6,495 nt of DNA from the NCBI GenBank assembly GCA_946886375.1, contig CAMPIL010000213.1, positions 1 through 6,495 of the forward strand, in the 5' to 3' direction. Of this stretch, positions 1-6,161 are shown piece by piece. Under the pieces are notes generated by a model. The model was not told the DNA's origin and did no database searches. It saw only the letters and a program-made list of their open reading frames with translations. The translations under genes were made by a program, and so were the position numbers. The DNA comes from an uncultured Phycisphaerales bacterium. GTDB lineage: Bacteria; Planctomycetota; Phycisphaerae; Phycisphaerales; SM1A02. Numbering within the stretch: position 1 is the stretch's first letter; every line of letters starts with the position of its first letter.

Positions 1-3000
1 GATGCGACGGCCCAGGCCGGCCGAAGCCCAGCCCAGATGCGTCTCGAGAATCTGGCCGACGTTCATGCGGCTGGGCACGCCCAGCGGGTTGAGCAGCACG
101 TCGACCGGCGTGCCGTCCTCAAGGAACGGCATGTCTTCCTCCGGCACGATTCGGGCGATGACGCCCTTGTTGCCGTGACGGCCCGCCATCTTGTCGCCAA
201 CCGACAGTTGACGCTTGGTGGCGAGATAGACCTTCACCATCTCCAGCACGCCCGAAGGCAGCTCGTCGCCGCGCTTCATGTGCTGAAGTTTGCGGTCCTT
301 TTCCTTCATGACGGCCTGAATGCGCGGCCAGAACTGGCTGTGCGTCTTCAGTGCCTTTTCGCGGGCTTCCTTGGAACCCTTCGCCCACTTGTCGGTGAAG
401 TTCTCAATCTGTTCGAGGATGACTTCAGGAATGTCCGAAGCGCCCACCTTCTGGCGGGTTGAGGGGTCGACCATCTCTGCGCCGAGCAATTCGTTCATCT
501 GGCCGACCATCTGCTTGAACAGCCCGATGGCCTTGCCGTTCATTTCATCCTCAAAGGACTGCATTTCCTTCTTGAGTTTCTTCTTCTGCTCCTCGTTCAT
601 GTGCATGCGGCGGCTGAAGCGCTTGGCGCCGATGACGATGCCTTCAGTGCCGGCCGGCACTTCGAGTGAGTCGTTCTTCACGTCTTCGCCTGCGCGGCCG
701 AAGATCGCGTGCAGAAGTTTCTCTTCAGGGGTGAGTTCGCTCTTGGACTTGGGGCTCACCTTGCCGACGAGAATGTCGCCGGGGCCGACGCGGGCGCCAA
801 TGCGGATCACGCCGTTGTCGTCCAGGTTTCGCAGCGCCTTTTCCGAGACGTTGGGAATGTCGCGGGTGAATTCCTCGCGGCCCAGTTTGGTCTCGCGCAC
901 TTCCACATCGAACGAATCGATGTGAATGGAGGTGAACACATCGTCCTTGAGCAGTCGCTCGGAGATGACGATGGCGTCTTCGAAGTTGTAGCCGTCGAAG
1001 GTGTTGAACGCGACCAGCGCGTTCTTGCCGATGGCCAGTTCACCAAGCCTGGTGGAAGCGCCGTCAGCGATGATGTCTCCGGCCTTGACTTCATGGCCGA
1101 GTTTCACGATGGGCTTCTGCGTCTGGCAGGTGCGCTCGTTGAGTCCGGCGAAGGTGCGCAGGACGTATTCGTCAGCGTTGTCAATGATGATGCGCTGTGA
1201 ATCGACGAACGTGACCTTGCCGCCGCGCTTCGCCTTGATGAGCATCGACGAATAGCCGCCGGCGATCTTTTCCATGCCGGTGCCGACCAGCGGGGGATCG
1301 GCGGTGATCAAAGGCACGGCCTGCCGCTGCATGTTGGAACCCATCAACGCGCGGTTGGCGTCGTCGTGTTCAAGGAACGGAATCAGCGCTGCGGACACAC
1401 CCACGATCTGCTTGGGCGAGATGTCCACGTAATGCACGTCGTTCGCGCTGACCTGTGCCAAGTCTCCGCGCACGCGAGCGAGCACCGCGCCCTTGGCAAT
1501 TTTGCCCTTGTCATCCAGCACGTCTGCGGTGGCCAGCGTGGCGGTCATTTCCTGATCGGCGCGCAGGTATTCAACTTCACCGGTTGCCTTGCCGCCCTTG
1601 ATCTTGCGATAGGGGGTCAGCAGGAAGCCGTAGTTGTCGATCTGCGCGAAGATGCCCAGCGACGCGATGAGGCCGATGTTGGTGCCTTCAGGCGTTTCGA
1701 TCGGGCAGATGCGGCCGTAGTGCGAGATGTGCACGTCGCGCACCTCGAAGCCCGCGCGCTTGCGATTCAAGCCGCCCGGACCCAGCGCCGAAAGACGCCT
1801 CTCGTGCACGAGCATTGAAAGCGGATTGGTCTGATCGACGACCTGCGACAATTCGCTGCGGCCGAAGAAGAACTCGATCGCGCTGGAGATCGACTTGCTG
1901 TTCACCAGGTCCGCGATCTTCGCCAGTTCATCGGGCTCCTTGACGCTCATGCGCTCTTGCACGGTGCGGCGCAGTTTGAGGAAGCCCTTGCGCATTTCTT
2001 CAACGGCAAGTTCATCCAGCGTGCGCAGGCGGCGGTTGCCCAGGTGATCGATGTCGTCGACGTGGGCGTTTTCTCGCTTGGCGCGAAGGTCAAGGATGTA
2101 GCGGATGACCGCAAGGAAGTCTTCCGCACGGATGTGCATGATGTCCTCGGACACATCCATGTTGAACTTGCGGTTGATGCGGAACCGGCCGACCTTGCCC
2201 AGGCGGTAACGGTTCTCGTCGAAGAATTTTTCCTTGAACAGGGCGCGGGCCTTTTCGATCTGCGGCGGATTGCCCGGACGCAGCCGGCCATAGATGCGCA
2301 GCAGCGCGGCCTCGTGCTCGGTCACTTCCGCAAGGAAGTCCAAACGTTCAACCGCCAGCGTATTCAGCAGCAGCGGGTCGCCTGCGTTGGTGATCACGCG
2401 CACCGTCTTGATGCCCGAAGCCTGGATCGTTTCCAGGGCCGGACCAAGCGGAACGCCGACGCGGCAGAGTTCCTCGCCGGTTTCCTGATCGATGATCATC
2501 TCAGCCGAGAAATGCTCGGGCTTGAGCTTCTCAACCTTCACTTCCTGGACGTCATAGAAGAGTTCCAGGATCTTGTCGGTGGAGGAGAAGTTCTCATCCA
2601 GCGCGCGGAGGAAGGTGGTGGCGGCAATTTTCGTGGACTGGTCGATTCGCATCGCCAGCACGTCCTTCTTGGTCACCTCAAGTTCAATCCACGAGCCGCG
2701 CTCGGGAATGAAGCGGGCCGAGTGCAGCGGACGGTCGCCGACGGACGAGGCGATGCCGAAGTCCACGCCCGGCGAGCGGTGCAACTGGCTGACGATGACG
2801 CGCTCTGCGCCGTTGATGATGAACTCGCCGCCGCCCATGATGATGGGAATCTCGCCGAGGTAGATTTCCTCCTCAACGATTTCGCTGCGGCCTTCGCGGA
2901 CCAGGCGCACGCCGACCCGGAACGGCATGCCGTAGGTCAGGCGCAGTTCGCGGCACTCGTCCGGCGTGTACCGGGGCTCATCGAGTTTGTAGTGGAGGTA

Positions 3001-3204
3001 TTCCAGTTTCATCGAGCCGTCATAGGACTCGATGGGGAACACCTCCCGAAGAAGGGCTTCAAGGCCGATCTTCGGATCGCGTTCGTTGTAGGGTTTGTCC
3101 TGTTGAACGAAGCGGTTGTACGCTTCGAGCTGGACGCGGGTCTGGGTTGGCACGGAGATTGCATCGCCGCGCTTGGAGAAGTCGCGCACCTTCACTGCTG
3201 ACAT
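1..3204 (-). CDS. rpoB: RNA polymerase beta subunit, N-terminal 1068 codons (3' end outside window)
   Basis: This is the beta subunit of DNA-dependent RNA polymerase, which forms half of the catalytic cleft and the rifampicin pocket. The frame is open without a break from ATG 3204 to the window edge. Landmarks are the rifampicin region with VVDQTNPLS around D457, H467 and S472 (E. coli D516, H526, S531, all the drug-sensitive residues), [12 protein letters not shown] from residue 502, GYNFEDAI at 738-745 (E742/D743 match E. coli E813/D814), [13 protein letters not shown] in the flap region, and [13 protein letters not shown] with K1005 and K1013 (E. coli K1065, K1073). D457 lies 59 residues earlier than in E. 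coli, so the lobe region is shorter. A charged, probably helical stretch at about 867-985 occupies the place of E. coli dispensable region II. By comparison with E. coli roughly 215 C-terminal residues are missing to the left. The start is supported by an SD site 4 bases upstream. rpoC would be expected further left. Confidence 0.98.
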   Translation of the reverse strand, partial: MSAVKVRDFSKRGDAISVPTQTRVQLEAYNRFVQQDKPYNERDPKIGLEALLREVFPIESYDGSMKLEYLHYKLDEPRYTPDECRELRLTYGMPFRVGVRLVREGRSEIVEEEIYLGEIPIIMGGGEFIINGAERVIVSQLHRSPGVDFGIASSVGDRPLHSARFIPERGSWIELEVTKKDVLAMRIDQSTKIAATTFLRALDENFSSTDKILELFYDVQEVKVEKLKPEHFSAEMIIDQETGEELCRVGVPLGPALETIQASGIKTVRVITNAGDPLLLNTLAVERLDFLAEVTEHEAALLRIYGRLRPGNPPQIEKARALFKEKFFDENRYRLGKVGRFRINRKFNMDVSEDIMHIRAEDFLAVIRYILDLRAKRENAHVDDIDHLGNRRLRTLDELAVEEMRKGFLKLRRTVQERMSVKEPDELAKIADLVNSKSISSAIEFFFGRSELSQVVDQTNPLSMLVHERRLSALGPGGLNRKRAGFEVRDVHISHYGRICPIETPEGTNIGLIASLGIFAQIDNYGFLLTPYRKIKGGKATGEVEYLRADQEMTATLATADVLDDKGKIAKGAVLARVRGDLAQVSANDVHYVDISPKQIVGVSAALIPFLEHDDANRALMGSNMQRQAVPLITADPPLVGTGMEKIAGGYSSMLIKAKRGGKVTFVDSQRIIIDNADEYVLRTFAGLNERTCQTQKPIVKLGHEVKAGDIIADGASTRLGELAIGKNALVAFNTFDGYNFEDAIVISERLLKDDVFTSIHIDSFDVEVRETKLGREEFTRDIPNVSEKALRNLDDNGVIRIGARVGPGDILVGKVSPKSKSELTPEEKLLHAIFGRAGEDVKNDSLEVPAGTEGIVIGAKRFSRRMHMNEEQKKKLKKEMQSFEDEMNGKAIGLFKQMVGQMNELLGAEMVDPSTRQKVGASDIPEVILEQIENFTDKWAKGSKEAREKALKTHSQFWPRIQAVMKEKDRKLQHMKRGDELPSGVLEMVKVYLATKRQLSVGDKMAGRHGNKGVIARIVPEEDMPFLEDGTPVDVLLNPLGVPSRMNVGQILETHLGWASAGLGRRI

Positions 3205-3269
3205 CAAATCACCTCGAAAGCCGACACGCACAGCGTGTCGTAACCAGGAGTTCGATTCCGTTGATTCAT
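3204..3269 (-). CDS. Possible 21-codon upstream ORF overlapping the rpoB start (candidate leader peptide)
   Basis: An ATG at 3269 opens a 21-codon frame ([11 protein letters not shown]...) whose TGA stop shares its last base with the rpoB ATG, as TGATG. That arrangement usually allows a terminating ribosome to restart on the next gene. The frame reads through the leader hairpin and the rpoB SD site. It has no good SD site of its own, its ATG sits in a TTCATATGAA palindrome, and the peptide resembles nothing I recognise. A frame this short can arise by chance, so the evidence is mainly the exact junction with rpoB. Confidence 0.22.
   Translation of the reverse strand: MNQRNRTPGYDTLCVSAFEVI
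3209..3215 (-). promoter_or_regulatory. Shine-Dalgarno site of rpoB
   Basis: The minus strand reads GAGGTGA, then TTTG, then the rpoB ATG. This is a near-complete match to the anti-SD sequence at short but workable spacing. It fixes the rpoB start at 3204. It also lies inside the candidate upstream ORF, so ribosomes reading that ORF would pass over it. Confidence 0.85.
3222..3240 (-). promoter_or_regulatory. Leader hairpin just upstream of the rpoB ribosome binding site
   Basis: CGACACGC and GCGTGTCG form a perfect 8-bp stem around a 3-base loop. In the rpoB mRNA the stem ends 6 bases before the SD site, close enough to influence 30S loading. No U tract follows, so it is not a terminator. 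The structure is plain in the sequence; a regulatory role is inferred only from its position. Confidence 0.55.
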
Positions 3270-3274
3270 ATGAA
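3265..3274. repeat. 10-bp perfect palindrome in the rpoB leader
   Basis: TTCATATGAA is self-complementary and lies about 25-35 bases downstream of the predicted rpoB transcription start. It could be an operator half-site pair, or simply chance in an AT-rich patch. Its centre contains the ATG of the candidate upstream ORF. Confidence 0.3.
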
Positions 3275-3305
3275 AAAACTGATCGTCGCTGCCGCCGAAT
3301 CGGTT

Positions 3306-3334
3306 ATGTTAGCGGGGCGCTAGCAGATGAACAA
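3306..3334 (-). promoter_or_regulatory. Candidate sigma70-type promoter of rpoB
   Basis: On the minus strand TTGTTC (3334-3329) and TAACAT (3311-3306) are separated by 17 bases. The -35 matches TTGACA at 3 of 6 bases and the -10 matches TATAAT at 4 of 6, including the A at position 2 and the final AT. Transcription would begin near 3299 and give a leader of about 95 bases. No other pair in the 400-base gap reads better, and rpoB needs a promoter here because the upstream genes are unrelated. The match is moderate, so the exact site is uncertain. Confidence 0.35.
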
Positions 3335-3391
3335 CGGCTTGGCAAGAGTTTTCTTGAAAAATTTGCACCGCCCGTTGGCATGAACGATATC

Positions 3392-3435
3392 GGAACCCGT
3401 CAACCGTCCGCCGACCCGACGGGCAGGTGGGTTCC
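3392..3435. repeat. Nested inverted repeats in the rpoB upstream region
   Basis: GGAACCC (3392-3398) pairs with GGGTTCC (3429-3435). Inside it, CCCGTC (3396-3401) can instead pair with GACGGG (3418-3423). The two pairings share bases and so are partly exclusive. The segment could fold as RNA or bind a protein. I do not recognise a known riboswitch or ncRNA family. Confidence 0.35.
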
Positions 3436-3476
3436 TAGTCAAGTTTGGTTCAGACTGGGCTTGAAATTGGGCAAAG

Positions 3477-3505
3477 AACCGCGTTTTTTGCGTTGAAACG
3501 CGGTT
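3477..3505 (-). terminator. Possible terminator of the acyltransferase-ketosynthase operon
   Basis: AACCGCGTTT and AAACGCGGTT form a perfect 10-bp stem around a 9-base loop. On the minus strand the stem is followed by CTTTGCCC, a poor U tract, so termination would be weak or factor-assisted. It lies downstream of the TPR fragment and upstream of the candidate rpoB promoter, where the end of an operon is expected. Confidence 0.4.
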
Positions 3506-3614
3506 TGTCACTGGTTAAGGGGGTGCTGCAGGCGGGCCTTGCGCCGATGCGGCTTGGCTCGAAAATCCTGTGGAAGTCGGTTCAGGACAACTGGCTGAGC
3601 AAAAAGGAACTCTT

Positions 3615-3807
3615 TCAGTCGCCGCCAGCCCGCAACTGCTCGCCGAGTTCAACCAGCCGCATCGGCATGGCGTCCACCCATCCATACATAGTTGATGCGG
3701 ACGACGGCGTTCTCCGGCTGAAGTGCAGCAGCCTGCTGGAAGTGCCCGACGGCTTCCGCCTGTCGGCCGATGGTCCAAGGCAATTGGCCCAGGTCGCTAT
3801 GAGTCAA
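3615..3807 (-). pseudogene. Truncated, frameshifted tetratricopeptide-repeat (TPR) gene fragment
   Basis: From TTG 3807 one frame runs 52 codons to TGA 3651-3649 and encodes a clear TPR: LGQLPW, then GRQAEAVGHF, QQAAALQPEN, matching the pattern of small and aromatic residues in a canonical 34-residue repeat. A second repeat starts at AVVRINYVWMGGRH. Near 3665 the similarity appears to move to the neighbouring frame, which continues MRLVELGEQLRAGGD and stops at 3615. Skipping one base in the GCCGATGCG stretch joins the two. The piece lacks any normal N-terminus. Its TTG overlaps the ketosynthase stop as TTGA, so it could still be translated by coupling. The best reading is the 3' remnant of a TPR gene once cotranscribed with the ketosynthase. 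A sequencing error or a genuine 52-residue protein remains possible. Confidence 0.5.
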
Positions 3808-5054
3808 TCATCGGCGCAAGGCGTGGCGAACGCCAATGCCGCGTTGTTGCCCCAGAATCCAAGTGAATTCGACAGGACGAGGTTCACCGGACCAGATCTT
3901 GGCTGACCGATCACGATGTCGGCGTCACACTCAGGATCGATTTCAGCGCAATTGGCCGTGGGAGGAATGCAGCCGGCCTTCATCGCTTCAATGCTCACGA
4001 TCGCTTCCAGAACAGCCGAAGCGCCCAGACAGTGACCAGTGACAGGCTTGGTCGAACTGCACGCCACGCGCAGAGAACTTGATCCAAACAACTGGCGAAG
4101 CGCAGAGATTTCGATCCGATCATTCGCGAGAGTGCCCGTCCCATGCGCGTTGACGTAATCAAGATCCGCAGGTTCGCGGCGGGCCATCTTCAAGGCCTGC
4201 ATCATCACGCGGCACAGCCCGACACCGTTTTCCGTCGGCGCAGTCTCGTGAAAATGGTCAGATCCCATCGCCCACCCGGCCAATCGGGCGTGAATCCGCG
4301 CGCCGCGTCGCTGTGCCGAGGCCAGAGACTCCAACACGAGAAATCCCGCGCCTTCGCCCAGCACCGTGCCGTTGCGAGTGCAATCAAATGGCCGGCATGC
4401 GCGCGCCGGGTCGTCATGGGTTCCCAGGATTCCTGTTGCGAGCAATTGGCGGATGACGCTGTCGTGCAGGGGCGCCTCCGCGCCGCCTGCGATGATCACA
4501 TCGGCCGCGCCCAGCAATATCTGCTGCGCTCCCAGCGCGATTGCGTGAGCCGATGATGCGCACGCCGCCGACACTGTCAGACTTGGTCCGCCGGCCCGCA
4601 ACGCCATGGACAACGCGCCGCTGATGCAGGCCAGGGTGGAATACGCTGAGGCACACGGCGAAGTCTGGCGCAAATGATGCTGTCGCTGGGCGACCTCCGC
4701 CACTTTGTGCACCGGACCACGCGATGTGCCCACCACCACGCCGACGCTTGGACGTGAAGTCGTTGCAAGATCGAGCCGCGCATCGGCGGCGGCTTGAGAC
4801 GCCGCATCCAGCGCGAGTTGCACGCTTCGATCCATCTTGCGATATCGCCGCAAAGCATGATGGCCGCTGGATTGCACATCGCGCACGATGCACGCGGGAA
4901 TGCGCGGACAGTTCGGCGAATGCGCATCGTGATGCCACGCTGCTGGCGAACGTCCCCGCATTGCGCTTTTCCACAGTTCAGCCACGCCGCCGCCTGCCGC
5001 GCTCACCGCGCCCATTCCGGTCACGACAATCGTCACCCGTGCACGATCGCTCAT
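3804..5054 (-). CDS. Beta-ketoacyl-ACP synthase, FabF/FabB-like (416 residues)
   Basis: This condensing enzyme should extend an acyl chain by decarboxylative condensation with malonyl-ACP in the cytoplasm. The protein has the usual two-part thiolase fold length and a full catalytic set: nucleophile C165 in VSAACASS, H304 in NAHGTGT, and K336 and H341 in STKPVTGHCLG, almost the numbering of E. coli FabF (C163, H303, K335, H340). RPFDCTRNGTVLGEGAGFLV at about 221-240 is the standard middle motif. Having the Cys excludes a chain-length factor. The C-terminal Gly-rich loop reads NSLGFWGNN (396-404), with Trp401 where FabF has Gly, beside the gating Phe400. ATG 5054 is chosen because it overlaps the acyltransferase stop (ATGA) and the protein then begins just before the conserved VTGMGAVSA. 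The same frame stays open to 5147, but that extension lies inside the upstream gene. A GGAG sits 11 bases upstream. A secondary lipid pathway is more likely than housekeeping FabF, as no other fatty acid synthesis genes adjoin. Confidence 0.93.
   Translation of the reverse strand: MSDRARVTIVVTGMGAVSAAGGGVAELWKSAMRGRSPAAWHHDAHSPNCPRIPACIVRDVQSSGHHALRRYRKMDRSVQLALDAASQAAADARLDLATTSRPSVGVVVGTSRGPVHKVAEVAQRQHHLRQTSPCASAYSTLACISGALSMALRAGGPSLTVSAACASSAHAIALGAQQILLGAADVIIAGGAEAPLHDSVIRQLLATGILGTHDDPARACRPFDCTRNGTVLGEGAGFLVLESLASAQRRGARIHARLAGWAMGSDHFHETAPTENGVGLCRVMMQALKMARREPADLDYVNAHGTGTLANDRIEISALRQLFGSSSLRVACSSTKPVTGHCLGASAVLEAIVSIEAMKAGCIPPTANCAEIDPECDADIVIGQPRSGPVNLVLSNSLGFWGNNAALAFATPCADD
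5051..5054 (-). other. ATGA start-stop overlap coupling acyltransferase and ketosynthase
   Basis: The acyltransferase TGA (5053-5051) and the ketosynthase ATG (5054-5052) share bases as ATGA. This is the classic sign of translational coupling and one mRNA, and it supports a joint function and comparable dosage of the two proteins. Confidence 0.88.
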
Positions 5055-5986
5055 GGCGATGTGGGCTCCAGCGCACCCGATGCAACAGGTTGCTTCGCCA
5101 ATCGCTCGAACCGGTTGATGTGCATCACCGAATACTGATCCGAACACCCGCGCAGCACCGGCAGGAACTCCCGCATCAATTGACGACTGGCCTCTCGATG
5201 CCGTTGATGGTTTTCAACCAACTCCTGCGGCACGGCGTCGAACACGTGAATCGTCCACCGCATCGTGCCGGAGGCGTAAATCAGACACGGCACGACTCGC
5301 GCGCCGAACAACGATGCCAGGCGCAGCGCGCCTGACGCCATCCTGAATTGAAAATCCGATTCGCGCACTGAAACATTGCGGCGCTTGCCCGTGTCCACCA
5401 GCACGATTGCCGCGCGGCCGCCGGTGAGGAACTGGCGCAGTTTCCTGATGTGCGTCGGGTGGTAAACACTCGGTATGCCAACCATGCCATTGGCTTCATC
5501 GCCGATGTCTGAAAGCCATTCCTGATGCGGGGCGCGCCACAGGCCGGCCAGCGCAGCCGTCTGGATGCCGCGGGCACGGAACCACGCGCGAACGGTCCAG
5601 AACGGTCCGACGTGCAGCGATGCGAGGACAACAGGCTGGCCTGAATCAACGATGCGGGTGAGCCGCTCGAATCCGATGCACTCGCAGCGTCGCTGCCATT
5701 TTTTGCTGCGTAATCGATCGGGCCAGTAGTAGGCCAGCAGTGTGGTCTTGAGCCGGACGCGCTCACGCCAGAATCGCAACGCGGCACGAATCCCAGTGTT
5801 GGGAGTTGGTTGAATGGATGGAGGTCGATTGCCGAACGCCTTGAACGCGCTTCGCCGTCGCCACAGGTCTGCACTCACTTGCAGCGCTGCAAGCGGCCAA
5901 ATCACCGCGCAGAGGATCGGAACCGGCAGCAGCCGTTCCAACGCGCGGAGCACCCGCAATTTGGGCCAGCGGACGGGAGATGTCAT
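5051..5986 (-). CDS. LpxL/HtrB-like lysophospholipid acyltransferase family protein (311 residues)
   Basis: Family members transfer an acyl chain from ACP or CoA to a lipid acceptor at the inner face of the cytoplasmic membrane; in LpxL the acceptor is the lipid A precursor. Residues about 18-40 (LLPVPILCAVIWPLAALQ) form a single N-terminal membrane anchor, as in LpxL. The core motif region is VVLASLHVGPFWTVRAW with H125, and the later block GGRAAIVLVDTG (189-200) to ASGALRLASLFGARVVP (217-233) fits the family pattern of acceptor-site and 'LA...GA..VP' segments. The acidic residue five places after the catalytic His is replaced by Trp130, so the HX4D/E motif is incomplete. ATG 5986 is the first start after an in-frame TGA about 30 bases upstream; no good SD precedes it. 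It is the first gene of the unit and overlaps the ketosynthase by 4 bases. Substrate and activity are unknown. Confidence 0.8.
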   Translation of the reverse strand: MTSPVRWPKLRVLRALERLLPVPILCAVIWPLAALQVSADLWRRRSAFKAFGNRPPSIQPTPNTGIRAALRFWRERVRLKTTLLAYYWPDRLRSKKWQRRCECIGFERLTRIVDSGQPVVLASLHVGPFWTVRAWFRARGIQTAALAGLWRAPHQEWLSDIGDEANGMVGIPSVYHPTHIRKLRQFLTGGRAAIVLVDTGKRRNVSVRESDFQFRMASGALRLASLFGARVVPCLIYASGTMRWTIHVFDAVPQELVENHQRHREASRQLMREFLPVLRGCSDQYSVMHINRFERLAKQPVASGALEPTSP

Positions 5987-6032
5987 GTTCGATGAGACAC
6001 GGGTCGGCTCTGTTTGACTTCACAGCAAAGCC

Positions 6033-6061
6033 AGCATGAGGAACTGCGCCACGCATGTCAA
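6033..6061 (-). promoter_or_regulatory. Candidate sigma70-type promoter of the acyltransferase-ketosynthase operon
   Basis: The minus strand has a perfect TTGACA -35 box (6061-6056), a 17-base spacer, and CATGCT (6038-6033) as a 3 of 6 match to TATAAT that keeps the A at position 2 and the last T. It lies between the flagellin terminator and the acyltransferase, and predicts a leader of about 40 bases. The -35 is strong and the -10 weak, so an activator may be needed. Confidence 0.45.
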
Positions 6062-6106
6062 GGATTGGATTCAACGAAGAGGGTGACAATTCGGTTGGCG
6101 CAAAGC

Positions 6107-6134
6107 AAAGCGGCGGCCTTTCGGCCGCCGCTTT
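6107..6134 (-). terminator. Rho-independent terminator of the flagellin gene
   Basis: AAAGCGGCGGCC and GGCCGCCGCTTT form a perfect 12-bp stem. On the transcribed (minus) strand the loop is GAAA, a stable GNRA tetraloop, and the stem ends in TTT followed by GCTTTG. It begins 27 bases after the flagellin stop, which is the expected place, and it insulates the following operon from strong flagellin transcription. Confidence 0.88.
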
Positions 6135-6161
6135 CATGAGTCGTACCTGTTGATGTCAACC

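Larger units (their letters stand above)
3205..3614. other. Gene-free region upstream of rpoB
   Basis: I find no convincing protein gene in these roughly 400 bases. A 63-codon minus-strand frame (3511-3320) crosses the inverted repeats and the candidate promoter and has no family resemblance. The region holds a 10-bp inverted repeat (3477-3505), nested inverted repeats (3392-3435), a candidate promoter, an AT palindrome, a short upstream ORF and a hairpin beside the rpoB ribosome site. Ribosomal protein genes such as rplJ and rplL, the usual neighbours before rpoB, are absent. Confidence 0.6.

Noticed and set aside
1801..1812. 12-bp perfect palindrome CTCGTGCACGAG
   Set aside because: It sits in the conserved rifampicin region of rpoB, where the codons for LVHE explain it.
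1828..1860. Possible rifampicin-resistance alleles in rpoB
   Set aside because: The key positions (Q, D457, H467, S472) all match the drug-sensitive residues; the Thr at the E. coli N518 position is more likely a lineage difference.
1957..3201. 414-codon plus-strand open frame opposite rpoB
   Set aside because: It lies antisense to an unmistakable rpoB reading frame, its protein has no family features, and long antisense frames are normal in GC-rich genes with strong codon bias.
3273..3300. U6 tract in the rpoB leader as a transcription attenuator
   Set aside because: Only a bulged stem of about 5 bp can form before it, too weak for an intrinsic terminator.
3320..3511. 63-codon minus-strand frame upstream of rpoB
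   Set aside because: It crosses the inverted repeats and the candidate promoter, its protein resembles nothing, and no SD site precedes it.
4414..4974. 186-codon minus-strand frame inside the ketosynthase
   Set aside because: The ketosynthase frame carries all catalytic motifs over this stretch; the alternative is Arg/Ser-rich and shows no motif.
5055..5147. 31-residue N-terminal extension of the ketosynthase
   Set aside because: It lies wholly within the acyltransferase coding region, and the ATG at 5054 gives the standard family N-terminus and a coupled ATGA junction.
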